Shown here piece after piece: positions 4,251 to 5,251 of a DNA stretch of 5,251 nucleotides. The position numbers and the translations under genes are program-made. Numbering within the stretch: the stretch's first letter is position 1; the number at the start of each line of letters is the position of its first letter. The stretch is from Methanoregula sp. GTDB taxonomy: Archaea; Halobacteriota; Methanomicrobia; Methanomicrobiales; Methanospirillaceae. The notes beneath the pieces were generated by a model, which was not told the DNA's origin, ran no database searches, and saw nothing but the letters and a program-made list of their open reading frames with translations. The stretch spans positions 1-5,251 of the forward strand of contig NZ_PIZH01000144.1 in assembly GCF_002835825.1 (NCBI RefSeq), given 5' to 3'.

Positions 4251-5251
4251 CTACCTGCTGGTGTGGGGCCGGTGCATGAGGGCTTTCCTCCGGCTGCGAT
4301 GGGTGAGCCCGCGCCGCATCCAGGTGCTGTATTTGGCAGTGAACGCACCGACGAGGGTCGTGAAGATCACCAGCGCCGCAATGACTGTCCCGACAACAGC
4401 CGATCCGTACAGCACAGCAAGGGCAATCGAAAACTCGCCACGGCTGATGGTATTGGCCCAGATCTCAAGCCCTGACATGGCAGAACCGTAAATCGTGATG
4501 CCGATGAGCATGCCGGAGATGAATTTGCTCACTACGGCAAGGAGACAGAGGATCAGGATGCTGAACAGGTCCGTACCGGCGGTGAAATTGATCGTCACGC
4601 CAAAGAAGACAAAGAACATGACTAAAAAGACGTCCTTGAACGGGCGGGCATGCTGCTCGAATGCTTCCGGGTCGGTTGTTGCGAGGGCAGCACCCAGGGC
4701 GATCACCATCAGGCTGTCGGGGATGCCGAACACGATCGCGAGGGCGGCCGTGGTGAGGACTGCAGCAAAGGTAAAGAGGATGGGTGTCTCATCGTCGCGG
4801 TCGAGAATCGAGACCAGGAATTCCTTGCCATAATGGGCGATGGCATACATCACGCCGAGGGCCAGAACTATCTTGAGGAAGAAGTACAGGAGGTCCTTGT
4901 TCCCTGACGAGAGGAGGGCTATGATGGCGATCAGGACAATGTCCTCGAAGACCTCGAGCCAGATGATCAGCTCGGCCTCCTTCATCATCAGTTTCCGGTT
5001 CTCGATCAGGGTCGTGATGACAATTGCCGTGCTGGTGATATAGAATGCCGTGCCGATGATGAATGACTCAAGCAGCGTGAACCCGAGGAGATAGGCGGCG
5101 GTAAACCCAATCCCCATGTCAACGATAAGGCCGATGATACCGGCTGTGAGAAGTTTCGAGGGATCGGCAATCATCCGGTCCAGCTTCAGCCCAAGGCCCA
5201 TAAAGAAGAGCAGGAAGAGCAGGCCGATCTCCGAGAAGAACTGGCTGATCT
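4251..5251 (-). CDS. CPA2-family cation/proton antiporter (5' end outside the window)
   Basis: The visible 332 residues (first full codon at 5249-5247) are the C-terminal part of a monovalent cation:proton antiporter, an inner membrane protein exchanging Na+ or K+ for H+. The coding frame stays open to the right edge: ISQFFSEIGLLFLLFF precedes the Met at 5201 and is a typical CPA2 helix with conserved SEIGL, so that Met is internal. About ten hydrophobic segments remain, near 6-21, 34-56, 58-82, 93-114, 120-141, 157-176, 179-192, 207-222, 228-255 and 270-307. Family marks include ITSTAIVITTLIENRKLM (71-88), an acidic pair E102-D103 in VFEDIVLI where KefB/KefC have Gln-Asp, FFVFFGVTI (212-220) and RGEFS (270-274). 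After the last helix there is only a short Arg/His-rich tail and no RCK/TrkA-N domain, unlike KefB/KefC. The exchanged ion cannot be read from the sequence. The stop (4251-4253) is 3 bases from the convergent DUF2284 stop. Confidence 0.93.
   Translation of the reverse strand, partial: ISQFFSEIGLLFLLFFMGLGLKLDRMIADPSKLLTAGIIGLIVDMGIGFTAAYLLGFTLLESFIIGTAFYITSTAIVITTLIENRKLMMKEAELIIWLEVFEDIVLIAIIALLSSGNKDLLYFFLKIVLALGVMYAIAHYGKEFLVSILDRDDETPILFTFAAVLTTAALAIVFGIPDSLMVIALGAALATTDPEAFEQHARPFKDVFLVMFFVFFGVTINFTAGTDLFSILILCLLAVVSKFISGMLIGITIYGSAMSGLEIWANTISRGEFSIALAVLYGSAVVGTVIAALVIFTTLVGAFTAKYSTWMRRGLTHRSRRKALMHRPHTSR

Noticed and set aside
5199..5201. ATG at 5201 as the true start of the antiporter
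   Set aside because: The frame stays open to the window edge and encodes a conserved CPA2 helix (SEIGLLFLLFF) before it, so this Met is internal.
1..5251. Defence island, CRISPR array, transposon, tRNA or phage genes
   Set aside because: I found no spaced direct repeats, terminal inverted repeats, transposase or nuclease motifs, or cloverleaf-like sequence. The window looks like ordinary chromosomal housekeeping and accessory metabolism.

Overview
The window carries seven protein-coding genes packed at about 95% coding density, with no RNA gene, mobile element, CRISPR array or long non-coding stretch. Several features point to a methanogenic archaeon, most likely in the Methanomicrobiales (Methanoregula-like; this placement is inference). 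They are an archaeal dihydropteroate-synthase-like protein, an archaeal-type FAD synthase (RibL), a stand-alone JAMM/MPN metalloprotease, a DUF2284 cysteine-rich protein, TATA-like boxes upstream of genes, and a Shine-Dalgarno sequence matching the archaeal 16S rRNA tail. The DNA is moderately GC-rich.

Layout. 16-1428 (+): DHPS-like TIM-barrel protein with a C-terminal DUF4346-like domain. 1473-1754 (+): small cytosolic parvulin prolyl isomerase. 1773-2591 (+), 18 bases downstream: acetolactate decarboxylase with an N-terminal hydrophobic export or anchor segment. 2687-3058 (+): JAMM/MPN protein, overlapping by 4 bases the GTG start of ribL (3055-3513, +), which has a near-ideal ribosome binding site inside the JAMM gene. 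3600-4247 (+): DUF2284 protein with its own probable promoter and ribosome binding site. 4251-5251 (-): CPA2-type cation/proton antiporter, convergent with the DUF2284 gene and separated from it by 3 bases; its N-terminus lies beyond the right edge.

The genes do not form one pathway. The likely transcription units are the DHPS-like gene (its upstream context is cut off), parvulin plus acetolactate decarboxylase, JAMM plus ribL, DUF2284 alone, and the antiporter from the opposite strand. I see no obvious new multi-gene system. The best leads are the translationally coupled JAMM-RibL pair, the DHPS homologue that lacks canonical DHPS signatures, the exported acetolactate decarboxylase, the two cysteine clusters of the DUF2284 protein, and the Glu-Asp pair at the ion-binding position of the antiporter.
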